NCBI GenBank assembly: GCA_038087035.1
Contig: CP051187.1
Coordinates: 2,547,001 to 2,611,000, forward strand
Direction: 5' to 3'
DNA length: 64,000 nt
Source of the DNA: Gloeotrichia echinulata CP02
GTDB taxonomy: Bacteria; Cyanobacteriota; Cyanobacteriia; Cyanobacteriales; Nostocaceae
Part shown: positions 25,996 through 35,201 of the stretch, in pieces
Position numbering within the stretch: the stretch's first letter is position 1
How the letters are laid out: each line of letters starts with the position of its first letter
The notes under the pieces: model-generated
The model's input: the letters and a program-made list of their open reading frames with translations, nothing else
Told to the model about the DNA's origin: nothing
Database searches by the model: none
Position numbers and translations under genes: made by a program

Positions 25996-26524
25996 ATAGC
26001 GGTTCTCAGTTGAATGCAACACAAAATTATATTGTCGCGTGTAGGGGCACGGCACTGCCGTGCCCTTACGAGTGTATTGGACTCAACCGAGAACCGCTAT
26101 ATACACAAAATTATATTGTCGCGTGTAGGGGCACGGCACTGCCGTGCCCTTACGAGTGTATTAAACTCAACCGAGAACCGCTATATACACAAAATTATAT
26201 TGTCGCGTGTAGGGGCACGGCACTGCCGTGCCCTTACAAGTGTATTGGACTCAACCGAGAACCGCTATATACACAAAATTATATTGTCGCGTGTAGGGGC
26301 ACGGCACTGCCGTGCCCTTACAAGTGTATTGGACTCAACCGAGAACCGCTATATACACAAAATTATATTGTCGCGTGTAGGGGCACGGCACTGCCGTGCC
26401 CTTACGAGTGTATTGGACTCAACCAAGAACCGCTATATACACAAAATTATATTGTCGCGTGTAGGGGCACGGCACTGCCGTGCCCTTACGAGTGTATTGG
26501 ACTCAACCAAGAACCGCTATATAC
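25996..26524. repeat. Six-copy 84-bp tandem array derived from a 107-bp MITE
   Basis: The left end TATAGCGGTTCTCAGTTGA begins the array. Six copies of a unit starting acaaaattatattgtcgcg occur at 26021, 26105, 26189, 26273, 26357 and 26441, exactly 84 bp apart, each with a gcacggcactgccgtgc palindrome and ending in caaccgagaaccgctata. The single complete unit is at 22717-22822. Two overlapping frames stay open across the whole array because 84 is a multiple of three; I do not regard them as genes. Confidence 0.95.
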
Positions 26525-26741
26525 AGTTTCTTGATCACATAAGGTTTCCCGTAAGGGCACGGCAATGCCGTGCCCCTACCAACGTATTTGTATCATACTT
26601 AAAGTGAAATGGTATAACGCGGAGCTTACAGCAGTTTTCAGGTAAATAGACCACGCGGTAGGGGCGCAAGGCCTTGCGCCCCTACGAGGATCTGTGGTTC
26701 AAATCAATGAAAATCGCTGTAAATAATAAGTGCGTAAAATA

Positions 26742-27005
26742 TAAAAACGTCTTGGCAGAAGCTGCTACAGACTGCGCGGAACATAAAAACGTCTTGGCGG
26801 AAGCTGCTACAGACTGCGCGGAACACGGAAACGTCTTGACGGAAGCTGCTACAGGGAAGGCGGAAGCTGCTACAGACTGCGCGGAACACGGAAACGTCTT
26901 GACGGAAGCTGCTACAGGGAAGGCGGAAGCTGCTACAGACTGCGCGGAACACGGAAACGTCTTGACGGAAGCTGCTACAGGGAAGCCGGAAGCTGCTACA
27001 GGGAA
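26742..27005. repeat. 21-bp-based minisatellite
   Basis: Built from variants of a 21-bp unit: gcggaagctgctacagactg, gcggaagctgctacagggaa, and a block gaacacggaaacgtcttgac. These are arranged in higher-order units of about 42 and 63 bp. Frames are open on both strands only because the period is a multiple of three. It lies 150 bp upstream of the nucleotidyltransferase gene. Confidence 0.9.
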
Positions 27006-27150
27006 GACTTGATATTACACGCTGAATTTTTTCTGAATTTATTAATCTAAATAGTAATCTATCTCACTTGGCGCACTATCGTGTAAGAAGAACACAAAGT
27101 ATCTTGCGGGTCTTGATGCAGCAAATGCTGCAAACAGCTAAGGAGGAATT

Positions 27151-29679
27151 ATGCGTGCAGTACTAATGGCTGGCGGTTCGGGAACGCGGCTTCGCCCGTT
27201 AACTTGCGATTTGCCCAAACCTATGGTACCCATTCTCAATCGCCCAATTGCCGAACACATTATTAATCTCCTCAAACGACATCAAATTACGGAAGTAATT
27301 GCGACATTGCATTATTTACCTGATGTCTTGCGAGACTATTTTCAAGATGGTGACGATTTTGGTGTCCAGATGACCTACGCGGTGGAGGAAGACCAACCCC
27401 TGGGGACGGCGGGTTGTGTAAAAAATATTGCCGAACTTTTAGATGAAACTTTTTTAGTGATTAGCGGCGATAGTGTCACGGATTTTGACCTGACTGCAGC
27501 CATTGAATTTCACAAACAAAAAAAGTCCAAAGCTACTTTAATTTTAACCAGAGTCCCCAATCCTATTGAATTTGGGGTGGTGATTACCGATGAACAAGGT
27601 CGAATTCGGCGATTTTTAGAAAAACCTTCTACTAGTGAAATTTTTTCTGATACCGTCAATACTGGTACTTACATTCTCGAACCGGAAGTTTTACAATACC
27701 TACCAGAACACACAGAATGCGATTTTTCTAAGGACTTATTCCCGTTATTGCTGCAACAAGATGAGCCAATGTATGGCTATATTGCCCAAGGTTACTGGTG
27801 CGATGTGGGTCACTTGGATGCATATCGTCAAGCTCAGTATGATGCCCTATATCGTCAGGTAAACCTCGATGTTGCTTACAATGAAGTTTCTCCTGGTTTA
27901 TGGCGGGGACAAAACACTTATATTGACCCAACAGCGATGATTGAAACCCCAGCAGTGATTGGCAATAATTGCCGCATCGGGGCTAGAGTCCAAATTGAGG
28001 CAGGTACCGTCATTGGAGATAATGTTACCATTGCTGGTGATGCTAATCTCAAGCGTCCGATTGTTTGGAATGGGGCAATTATTGGCGAAGAAGCCCATTT
28101 ATCTGCTTGTGTAATTTCTCGTGGCACCCGTGTAGACCGCCGCGCTCATGTGTTGGAAGCGGCTGTAGTTGGTTCGCTTTCTACGGTGGGTGAAGAAGCC
28201 AAAATTAGCCCTGGTGTGCGGGTTTGGCCTAGTAAAAAGATTGAGTCTGGTGCGATTTTAAACATTAACTTGATTTGGGGGAATACCGCCCAACGGAATC
28301 TATTTGGACAGCGTGGGGTGCAAGGTTTAGCTAATATTGACATCACCCCAGAATTTGCGGTGAAGTTGGGTGCTGCTTACGGTTCTACTTTAAAACCAGG
28401 TTCTCAAGTGTCAGTTTCCCGTGACCAGCGGAATATCTCGCGCATGGTGACGCGATCGCTGATTGCTGGTCTGATGTCGGTGGGGGTTGATATTCAAAAC
28501 CTCGATGCTACGGCGATTCCTATGGCGCGGACGGTTATTCCCAAAATGGGGATAACTGGCGGTATTCATGTGCGGGTACACCCAGACCGTGCTGATTACA
28601 TCCTGATTGAATTTATGGACGCCAAAGGGATTAATATTTCTAAAGGGCAGGAAAAGAAAATTGAGGGGGCTTATTTTAAGGAAGATATGCGGCGATCGCA
28701 AATTCATGAAATTGGTGATGTCGCCTACCCCAGTCAAGTTAGTGACATTTATTGCAAGGCGTTTGAGAAGCTATTGCACGTTGACACCCTGCGTAACAGT
28801 CGGGCAAAAATCGTCATAGACTATGTTTATGCGGTGTCTGGGGCTGTATTACCCCAAATGTTACATAAATTTGGGGCGGATGCAGTGGTGCTAAACGCCA
28901 GTTTGAATAAAACGGCGATGTCTACTACTGACCGCGAAACATTGCTGACTCAACTTGGTCATGTAGTCGAGGCGTTAAAGGCTAATTTTGGTGTGCAAGT
29001 ATCGGCAAATGGGGAACAACTTATTTTAGTCGATGAATCTGGTATTCCCATTCGGGGGGAAACCCTCACCGCCCTGATGGTAGACATGATCTTAATGTCT
29101 AACCCCAGAGGGGCTGTAGTGGTGCCAGTTCATGCTTCTAGTGCGGTGGAACAAGTCGCCCGTCGCCATGATGGGAAGGTAATTCGCACCAAAGCCAATC
29201 CCACAGCCTTGATGGAGGCTTCCCAAAAATACCCAAATGTGGTATTGGCAGGTAGTGGGGAGACTGGTTTTATTTTCCCACAACTGCATCCGGGATTTGA
29301 TTCGATGTTTTGCATCGCCAAGCTCATTGAAATGTTAACAATACAAGAGCGATCGCTTGCGGCTGTGCGCTCAGAATTACCCCGTGTGGTTCACAAAAAT
29401 TATACAGTCCGCTGTCCCTGGAGTGTTAAGGGGGCGCTGATGCGTCATTTGGTGGAAACTAACCCCGCGCAAAATCTAGAATTAATCGATGGGGTGAAAA
29501 TTCGTCAGCCCTACGATGACAGTTGGCTACTAGTTTTACCCGATGCTAGTGAACCGGTAGTGCATTTGTATGCTAATAGCAATGAGCGCGATTGGGTCGA
29601 TGAGACTTTAAGACATTACCGTAAGCGCGTGCAGATATTTGTGGAGAAGGAACAGGAACAACAGCCGGCTGAGGTGTAA
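27151..29679 (+). CDS. Fused sugar-1-phosphate nucleotidyltransferase and phosphomannomutase-like protein
   Basis: 842 residues, preceded by a strong site aaggaggaatt. Residues 1-230 are a nucleotidyltransferase with the pyrophosphorylase signature MAGGSGTRLRPLTCDLPKPM. Residues about 250-365 form left-handed beta-helix hexapeptide repeats. Residues about 380-840 resemble the alpha-D-phosphohexomutase superfamily. The expected catalytic TASHNP loop is replaced by GGIHVRVHPDRAD, so the mutase half probably lacks the phosphoserine. Likely role: supply of GDP-mannose or a related NDP-sugar for polysaccharides. The specificity is not proven by sequence. Confidence 0.88.
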   Translation: MRAVLMAGGSGTRLRPLTCDLPKPMVPILNRPIAEHIINLLKRHQITEVIATLHYLPDVLRDYFQDGDDFGVQMTYAVEEDQPLGTAGCVKNIAELLDETFLVISGDSVTDFDLTAAIEFHKQKKSKATLILTRVPNPIEFGVVITDEQGRIRRFLEKPSTSEIFSDTVNTGTYILEPEVLQYLPEHTECDFSKDLFPLLLQQDEPMYGYIAQGYWCDVGHLDAYRQAQYDALYRQVNLDVAYNEVSPGLWRGQNTYIDPTAMIETPAVIGNNCRIGARVQIEAGTVIGDNVTIAGDANLKRPIVWNGAIIGEEAHLSACVISRGTRVDRRAHVLEAAVVGSLSTVGEEAKISPGVRVWPSKKIESGAILNINLIWGNTAQRNLFGQRGVQGLANIDITPEFAVKLGAAYGSTLKPGSQVSVSRDQRNISRMVTRSLIAGLMSVGVDIQNLDATAIPMARTVIPKMGITGGIHVRVHPDRADYILIEFMDAKGINISKGQEKKIEGAYFKEDMRRSQIHEIGDVAYPSQVSDIYCKAFEKLLHVDTLRNSRAKIVIDYVYAVSGAVLPQMLHKFGADAVVLNASLNKTAMSTTDRETLLTQLGHVVEALKANFGVQVSANGEQLILVDESGIPIRGETLTALMVDMILMSNPRGAVVVPVHASSAVEQVARRHDGKVIRTKANPTALMEASQKYPNVVLAGSGETGFIFPQLHPGFDSMFCIAKLIEMLTIQERSLAAVRSELPRVVHKNYTVRCPWSVKGALMRHLVETNPAQNLELIDGVKIRQPYDDSWLLVLPDASEPVVHLYANSNERDWVDETLRHYRKRVQIFVEKEQEQQPAEV

Positions 29680-29970
29680 GCGAACTCTATCTATGGCTTG
29701 CGGGGGCGCAAGGCCTTGGGGGGCGCAAGGCCTTGCGCCCCTACGGAGAATCATCCTGACATGGCGGATAAAATGCAATACAGTTCAGTTAGGCTCGAAT
29801 GATATACACTGTAGGGGCACGGCATCCAAAATTTTTTCTTCTAATTGACAATTTTATTCGTGCCGTGCCCCTACGACAATTTTCCTTAACTGAACCGTAT
29901 TGGGATAAAATGGGTGTCAATCGGTTATTGTGGTGCAATGAGCTTCGGGGGCGCAACGTTCATCACGTAG
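29680..29970. repeat. Palindromes and a MITE with tgaaccgtatt ends
   Basis: A partly duplicated gcgcaaggccttgcgc palindrome at 29704-29741 is followed by a MITE-like unit at about 29774-29902 with ends aatacagttcagttagg and ccttaactgaaccgtatt. Inside it, a gtaggggcacggca / tgccgtgcccctac palindrome has its arms separated by about 36 bp of AT-rich DNA. Confidence 0.75.
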
Positions 29971-30600
29971 CTATGTCAGTGGATTGGCGGATTGAAAAAT
30001 TTGTTCAGCAGTCAGAGCCAAGTCTGGAAAAGTTAGGGATTCGATGCGATCGCCATTTCGGAATTGCTTAACAAGGTATTCCCCTTCAACTAACGAGTAA
30101 ATCGAGATAGTTGGTTGTTTAGGATTACCAATGAATTTTCTACCACCACTAGCAGCATAATCTACAATCCAGTATTCTGGGATGCCAATAGCCTCGTACT
30201 GACCAAGTTTGGTAAAGTAATCATCACGCCAGTTCGTGCTGACAACTTCTATAACTAATGGGATTGATGACGGTTGACTAACTGTTGATTTATTTCTCCA
30301 CTTTGGCTCATTGACTAAGTTGGGGCGATTCAACAACAGTATGTCAGGTAAGAAAGTAGATTCACTTTCAGTTGATTGAACAAACCCCATTTTAGGAATC
30401 AAATAGGGTTTTGAAATCCGGGCGCACTCCTGCAAAATTTGCTGGATTAAGAATGCGATAAGTAATTCATGATCACCTGTTGGTGGTGGTATTTGTTTGA
30501 TAAATCGATTATGCAGTTCGTAACGCAACTGTGTTGAATTAGCAGGATACCAGTCTAGAAACTGGTCAACAGAAATCGTCATTGGTAGCGATTGAATCAT
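29971..30600 (-). CDS. Uma2-family (DUF820) putative endonuclease
   Basis: 209 residues of the PD-(D/E)XK-like Uma2 family, very expanded in cyanobacteria. Visible motifs: YELHNRFIKQIPPPTGDHE, FLPDILLLNR (Asp), and IPLVIEVVSTNWRDDY with the Glu and following residues of the nuclease core, then YWIVDY. An internal ATG seven codons in is an alternative start. It is a close relative of the Uma2 gene at 41717, and the two flank the CRISPR island. Function in cells is unknown. Confidence 0.85.
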   Translation of the reverse strand: MIQSLPMTISVDQFLDWYPANSTQLRYELHNRFIKQIPPPTGDHELLIAFLIQQILQECARISKPYLIPKMGFVQSTESESTFLPDILLLNRPNLVNEPKWRNKSTVSQPSSIPLVIEVVSTNWRDDYFTKLGQYEAIGIPEYWIVDYAASGGRKFIGNPKQPTISIYSLVEGEYLVKQFRNGDRIESLTFPDLALTAEQIFQSANPLT

Positions 30601-30624
30601 TTATCTACCTCCAAAAAGTCAATG

Positions 30625-30655
30625 AAAAACTCCATCCACTCTTGGGTGGAGTTTT
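30625..30655 (-). terminator. Probable terminator of CRISPR array 1 transcript
   Basis: On the minus strand AAACTCCA and TGGAGTTT form a stem around a 12-base loop, followed by a short T run. Array 1 is read in this direction and ends about 100 bp earlier, so the hairpin would end the pre-crRNA before the Uma2 gene. Confidence 0.65.
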
Positions 30656-30751
30656 AGAGCATCGAGCATGGGGAAGAGTAACCAATGCCCTATGTATGCC
30701 CTATGCCCCTCCTCGGCGGCTTCTCTCCCTCTCCACCCACTCTTGGGTGCA

Positions 30752-31665
30752 GTTTCCCGCGAACGGGTTTTGTTAATTTGAAAGATGAATATCTAAAAAT
30801 TATAAATCAGTTTGACGGAAGCTTCAATCCCGCGAACGGGTTTCATTAATTTGAAAGTCTTCGGCTTTTGAAAAGACTCTGCGGCACTATGGAATGTTTC
30901 AATCCCGCGAACGGGTTTCATTAATTTGAAAGTATAATCCCGTTATAGGGATTCAATAAAAATATGGAGTTTCAATCCCGCGAACGGGTTTCATTAATTT
31001 GAAAGCAGAAACTATTTATCAGCCACAGCCAAAGCCATGCTGTTTCAATCCCGCGAACGGGTTTCATTAATTTGAAAGTTGCTATCAGCAGAATATTCGA
31101 TGATAAAAAAGTGTTTCAATCCCGCGAACGGGTTTCATTAATTTGAAAGTCCTATTTAGGGATTGCTTCAATGAATTAAGGAACTGTTTCAATCCCGCGA
31201 ACGGGTTTCATTAATTTGAAAGAACAATGCGGGTGTATGGCTGGTTGTAATTGGGGATGTTTCAATCCCGCGAACGGGTTTCATTAATTTGAAAGCGATG
31301 AAGCTGATGAAATTGTTGAATTACAGCCTGTAGGTTTCAATCCCGCGAACGGGTTTCATTAATTTGAAAGTTGAAAGTGCATCCGCCCGTTATCCCTCAT
31401 AATCACATTCTTGTTTCAATCCCGCGAACGGGTTTCATTAATTTGAAAGTTGGTTTTGGGATGCTTGTCGCCCTTACCTAGTACGTTTCAATCCCGCGAA
31501 CGGGTTTCATTAATTTGAAAGTTCCCATTAATGTTATCCCAAATACCTGATAGCGGTTTCAATCCCGCGAACGGGTTTCATTAATTTGAAAGGCCATAAG
31601 CAACCAGTCCACCGGCTGAATCAAAATAGTTTCAATCCCGCGAACGGGTTTCATTAATTTGAAAG
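30752..31665 (-). CRISPR. CRISPR array 1, 13 repeats, type I-D-like
   Basis: Thirteen 37-bp repeats and twelve spacers of 34-42 bp. Read on the minus strand, the repeat begins CTTTCAAATTAATG and ends CGCGGGATTGAAAC, with an internal CCCG/CGGG hairpin. Repeats start at 30752 (degenerate, 33 bp), 30821, 30896, 30969, 31042, 31113, 31186, 31259, 31334, 31413, 31485, 31556 and 31629. The degenerate repeat marks the trailer end, so transcription runs leftward from a leader at 31666-31900. The ATTGAAAC end is the probable 5' handle of the crRNAs. Confidence 0.98.
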
Positions 31666-31891
31666 TCCGCCAGCCAGAAGCTAGTTATAGACCAAGTTTT
31701 AGAAGCAATTTTGGCGGGACTAATTTAAAAAGCCATTTCAGCCTTTGTCAAGAGCCAACCAAAAAACATTCATGACGCCGAAAGTATTGAATTGTCAAGG
31801 TTCTGGCGATTTGGCGGGAGGTTATGGGTTTTCGCCCGCGCTTTCCCCTGCCAAAAACTGGCTTACCGAAAGTATAAGCTCATACTTCATT
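31666..31891 (-). promoter_or_regulatory. Leader of CRISPR array 1
   Basis: Read on the minus strand, this is homologous over about 200 bp to the leader of array 2 (38485-38675): both contain gcgaaaacccataacctccc, gccagaaccttgacaattc or a close variant, and end ttctggctggcgga directly before the first repeat. The shared ttgaca is a candidate -35 box. Confidence 0.8.
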
Positions 31892-32005
31892 ATTTTACGT
31901 TGCCACTTTACAAAAGTTATCCAAAATCCAATATAGTTCAGTTAACTGAACCCTGTTGAAAATTGTTCGAGCCAAGGGATTTAAGGCGTTTGTTCTATCA
32001 AAGTC

Positions 32006-32503
32006 TTAACCCTCATCAGCAGATAGCAAGACAATTGCATACAACTTTTGGCTAACCCGAAAGTCAGCAGTAGCAATTAACTGATCAATCAATGGTTTAA
32101 TAGCTGGAATTAACCCTTGTTTTTTGGCTTGTAGCAAGACTCCCAACAGACCCGTTACATTTAGTCCATAACTTGTAGCGACTGCTCGTCCTCGGCGTTC
32201 GTCCATTAATAGCAAGTCAGCTTTCAGTTCTTTGGATAAAATAATTGCTTCGGCTTCTCCTAAGTCAATATTGTCCTGTTTTTCCTGAATTTCTGTAACT
32301 TCTTGAGAATTAACAACAGCTATCGTCTGAATCCAAGATAGCTGTTGTACTTCTACTGCGCCAGGGACAACTTTATCTACACCGACCATCTCGTTATAAA
32401 CGGCTTGGGGAATGATAACGCGACTATACAACTGACGCAGTAAATCTAACTGACCAATCGCTGCCAAGTTTGTGATCGGTGATGTGTCGCTAACTATAAT
32501 CAC
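32006..32503 (-). CDS. DUF3368 PIN-like toxin
   Basis: 165 residues of the PIN-fold DUF3368 family, probable ribonuclease toxin. The N-terminal acidic motif is VSDTSPITNLAAI, the middle motif is LGEAEAIILSKE and the later acidic residue is in LLLMDERRGRAVA; these are the usual PIN metal-binding positions. It overlaps the upstream UPF0175 gene by 4 bp, the usual antitoxin-toxin layout. The module lies between a CRISPR leader and cas3, between two direct repeats. Confidence 0.85.
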   Translation of the reverse strand: MIIVSDTSPITNLAAIGQLDLLRQLYSRVIIPQAVYNEMVGVDKVVPGAVEVQQLSWIQTIAVVNSQEVTEIQEKQDNIDLGEAEAIILSKELKADLLLMDERRGRAVATSYGLNVTGLLGVLLQAKKQGLIPAIKPLIDQLIATADFRVSQKLYAIVLLSADEG

Positions 32504-32745
32504 AACAAGCCCATTGATTGCAGTGTCCGCACATCGGATTGGAAGTCTTCTACATCATAGTTGATGTGTAAACCGCGTTTAGCCAGTTCATGCTGGAATT
32601 CAAGTACTGTGATTCCTGTCCAGGCTCGAACTTTGCCACTGCTAATTTTACCTTGCTCATAAAGCAAGATGCCAATTTCTAATTTCAGTTCATCCTCAGT
32701 CATGTTTGATGCTCGGAGGATGTCATCGGGAATTATGACGCTCAT
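32500..32745 (-). CDS. UPF0175 family antitoxin
   Basis: 81 residues from the ATG at 32745 (MSVIIPDDILRASNMTEDEL); the frame begins five codons earlier at 32760. UPF0175 proteins are small helical DNA-binding-type proteins encoded just before DUF3368 toxins, as here. The sequence ISSGKVRAWTGITVLEFQHEL contains the helix-turn-helix-like segment. It probably neutralises the PIN protein and represses the pair. Confidence 0.85.
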   Translation of the reverse strand: MSVIIPDDILRASNMTEDELKLEIGILLYEQGKISSGKVRAWTGITVLEFQHELAKRGLHINYDVEDFQSDVRTLQSMGLL

Positions 32746-32968
32746 ACGAGAAAACTCCAATTCATAGTTTATTCTAATTCTTTTCTCCTAGTACCGTGAC
32801 TAGAAGGACGGGGTTTTAAACCCAAATTTTCGATAATCCTGATTTTACCTTGCCACTTTACAAAAGTTATCCAAAATCCCCGACAAAAAAATGATTGATA
32901 TCAAATTTTGACTACAACATTTCCGAAACTTGTATTAGGCTAGGTGTCATAGAAATACAGATAACCGC

Positions 32969-35104
32969 ATGAAGCTTTTTTTACAGCCTCTTTTCTCTCA
33001 GATGAACCCAGGCGTCGAGAATTGTCCTTTGGGGTGTAAGTCTGAATGTATTGTCACTCAAAAGGCTCCTGACCTGCAAGCACCACCTGGATGTGCTTGT
33101 CCTCTATCATCGCACCAAGCCCAGACCTATGGTGAAATTATACATGGGGATGCAGATATTATTTGCAATCAAGCCGCAACTGGTGACGGTAAGACCCTAG
33201 GTGCAAATTTACCAGCATTGATTAATCCTGAGTTTCGGATTATGGGGTTATATCCCACAATCGAACTGGTGGAAGACCAAGCGGAACAGCAAAACAAATA
33301 TCATACGCTGTTTGGATTGGATGCTGCTCAACGGGTAGACCGTTTATTTGGTGCGGAATTAAGCAGAAGAGTGAAGCAAGCAAATAAGAGTAATAAATTT
33401 CAAGAATTACTGCTAGCGATTCAACAAAAGCCGATTTTGCTGACCAACCCTGATATTTTCCATTATATTACTCACTATCAATATCGCGACCCTGCTTATG
33501 GTAGCGATCAACTACCGTTAGTATTAGCAGAATGGCCTGATTTGTGGGTCCTTGATGAATTTCATATTTTTGGTAGTCATCAAGAAACTGCAGCTTTAAA
33601 TAGTTTAGCTTTTATTCGTCGTAGCCAAGAAAATCAAACTCGTCCCCGGCGGTTTTTATTTACTTCCGCAACGCCAAAACCCGATTTTATCGAACAATTA
33701 CGCAAAGCAAACTTTAAAGTTGCTGCGGTTGAGGGTGTTTATACAAATGAAGAAACTCCGGGTTTTCGCCAAATTCTGCAAGCTGTGGAATTAGAGTTTG
33801 TGGAATTAGCCAAAGATGCAGACACCCTGACATGGTTAAAACAAAACATTTCTACCATTGAGCAAATTTTAAATAAAGAGTCAAAAGCCAGAGGATTAAT
33901 TATTGTTAATTCGGTAGCGAAAGCTGGTCAAGTGACTCGGTTACTAGATAAGTTATTACCAGGGGTAAAAGTTAGAGAAATTAGCGGACGCATCGACAGA
34001 CAACAAAGATTGCAAGTTCAAAGCGACTTGAAAGATGCTAAACAGCCAGTGTTAGTTGTGGGTACTTCTGCAGTTGATGTTGGTGTAGACTTTAAAATTC
34101 ATCTGTTAATCTTTGAAAGCAGCGACTCCGCAACAGTAACCCAGCGTTTGGGAAGATTGGGGAGACATCCGGGCTTTAATACCTACACAGCATTTATTTT
34201 GATTCCTGGTCATACACCTTGGGTGATGGCTAGACTACAAGAAAAAATTGGTTTTCAAGAAACAGTAACACGGGATATTTTAGCGTTGGCGATCGCCTGT
34301 GCTTTTGATCCACCCAAAGAATTTGAAAACTATCGCCAGCGTTGGGGTGCATTACAAGCACAGGGAATGTTTTGGCGGATGACCCAAGAGAACAGAAAAG
34401 TTAGTGAAATCGTGCGCCAAAGCATGACAGAAGATTTGCAGCGCTTATATTCCCAAGATTTTAAGTCAGCACATAAACAGTGGTTTGCAATGCAAAATAA
34501 TCCCGTTGGTAAAGCCACTCAAAAAGAACTATTAAGCTTCCGAGGTGGTTCAACATTACAAGCTGCAGTTTGGGATAGCAATAATTTTTATGCTTACGAC
34601 TTACTCCGATTATTACCCTATGCGCGAGTAGAAATCATTGACAGCGAGACATTTTTAAATGCAGCTAATAACTCAGGACGAGGCGAAGAAGAATTTCCCG
34701 ATGATTTTATTCAAGTTTATCTTCGTATCCAAGAATGGACTGATAACAGAATTGATAACCTTAGTTTCCATACCAATCGCCTGAGTAGCGAATTAGCAAT
34801 TGGCGAACTGTGTTTAATCGATAAATTAAGCTTAATTGGACATCCTCAATCTGATGTCATTAAATGTTTACAACAAAAACAACTACTAACCTTTCTAGTA
34901 CCAGTCAACAAAAACAAACAAAATAGCCATTGGGAAGTAAGTCGCACCCTAAATCTTAGTCCATTATTTGGTTTATATCGCCTAGTTGATGCTAGCGAAC
35001 AAACTTACGCCTGTGCATTTAATCAAGATGCACTACTTCTCGAATCTTTAAAATGGCGCTTAAAAAAATTCACCAACACCCGCTTTCAATCCTCCATATT
35101 TTAA
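32969..35104 (+). CDS. cas3: Type I-D CRISPR-associated helicase Cas3
   Basis: 711-residue SF2 helicase of the cyanobacterial type I-D form, which has no HD nuclease domain; in I-D the HD domain sits in Cas10d. Motif I is CNQAATGDGKTLGANLPA, the DExD box is LWVLDEFHIFGSH, motif III is LFTSATPKP, and motif VI is VTQRLGRLGRHPG. A cysteine-rich N-terminal stretch (NCPLGCKSEC...CACPL) is present. It normally unwinds DNA after Cascade binding. The frame is intact, but the remainder of the operon is almost gone (see the following entries), so interference by this system alone is unlikely. Confidence 0.93.
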   Translation: MKLFLQPLFSQMNPGVENCPLGCKSECIVTQKAPDLQAPPGCACPLSSHQAQTYGEIIHGDADIICNQAATGDGKTLGANLPALINPEFRIMGLYPTIELVEDQAEQQNKYHTLFGLDAAQRVDRLFGAELSRRVKQANKSNKFQELLLAIQQKPILLTNPDIFHYITHYQYRDPAYGSDQLPLVLAEWPDLWVLDEFHIFGSHQETAALNSLAFIRRSQENQTRPRRFLFTSATPKPDFIEQLRKANFKVAAVEGVYTNEETPGFRQILQAVELEFVELAKDADTLTWLKQNISTIEQILNKESKARGLIIVNSVAKAGQVTRLLDKLLPGVKVREISGRIDRQQRLQVQSDLKDAKQPVLVVGTSAVDVGVDFKIHLLIFESSDSATVTQRLGRLGRHPGFNTYTAFILIPGHTPWVMARLQEKIGFQETVTRDILALAIACAFDPPKEFENYRQRWGALQAQGMFWRMTQENRKVSEIVRQSMTEDLQRLYSQDFKSAHKQWFAMQNNPVGKATQKELLSFRGGSTLQAAVWDSNNFYAYDLLRLLPYARVEIIDSETFLNAANNSGRGEEEFPDDFIQVYLRIQEWTDNRIDNLSFHTNRLSSELAIGELCLIDKLSLIGHPQSDVIKCLQQKQLLTFLVPVNKNKQNSHWEVSRTLNLSPLFGLYRLVDASEQTYACAFNQDALLLESLKWRLKKFTNTRFQSSIF

Positions 35105-35151
35105 CCCAAACTCAGCGTACCTCCGCGTTAAAAATCGCTCCTCATCTTATT

Positions 35152-35201
35152 ATGTCTACCCTCCTCCAAACCCTCCTCATCGAAACCATCTCAAAAGATA
35201 C
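35152..35201 (+). pseudogene. First 17 codons of a probable cas10d, cut by an ISL3 element
   Basis: ATG at 35152 opens MSTLLQTLLIETISKDT, 47 bp after cas3, then the frame runs into the end of the ISL3 element at 35202. In type I-D operons cas10d (csc3) normally follows cas3, and such an N-terminus fits. The identity rests on position and a short stretch, so it is an inference. Confidence 0.6.

Larger units (their letters stand above)
31892..32879. repeat. 38-bp direct repeats flanking the toxin-antitoxin pair
   Basis: The sequence attttac-N-ttgccactttacaaaagt, continuing to tatccaaaatcc, occurs at 31892-31929 and again at 32842-32879 with one mismatch. The two copies are 950 bp apart and enclose the PIN/UPF0175 genes. 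They look like a duplicated segment between the CRISPR leader and cas3. Confidence 0.85.

Noticed and set aside
26010..26607. Two long overlapping open frames with 28-residue repeats
   Set aside because: They exist because an 84-bp MITE-derived unit is repeated six times; same peptides appear as spurious frames wherever the palindrome occurs. No start-site signal or conserved domain.
26674..27012. 112-residue frame and an opposite-strand frame
   Set aside because: Both are translations of a 21-bp-based minisatellite; openness on both strands argues against coding.
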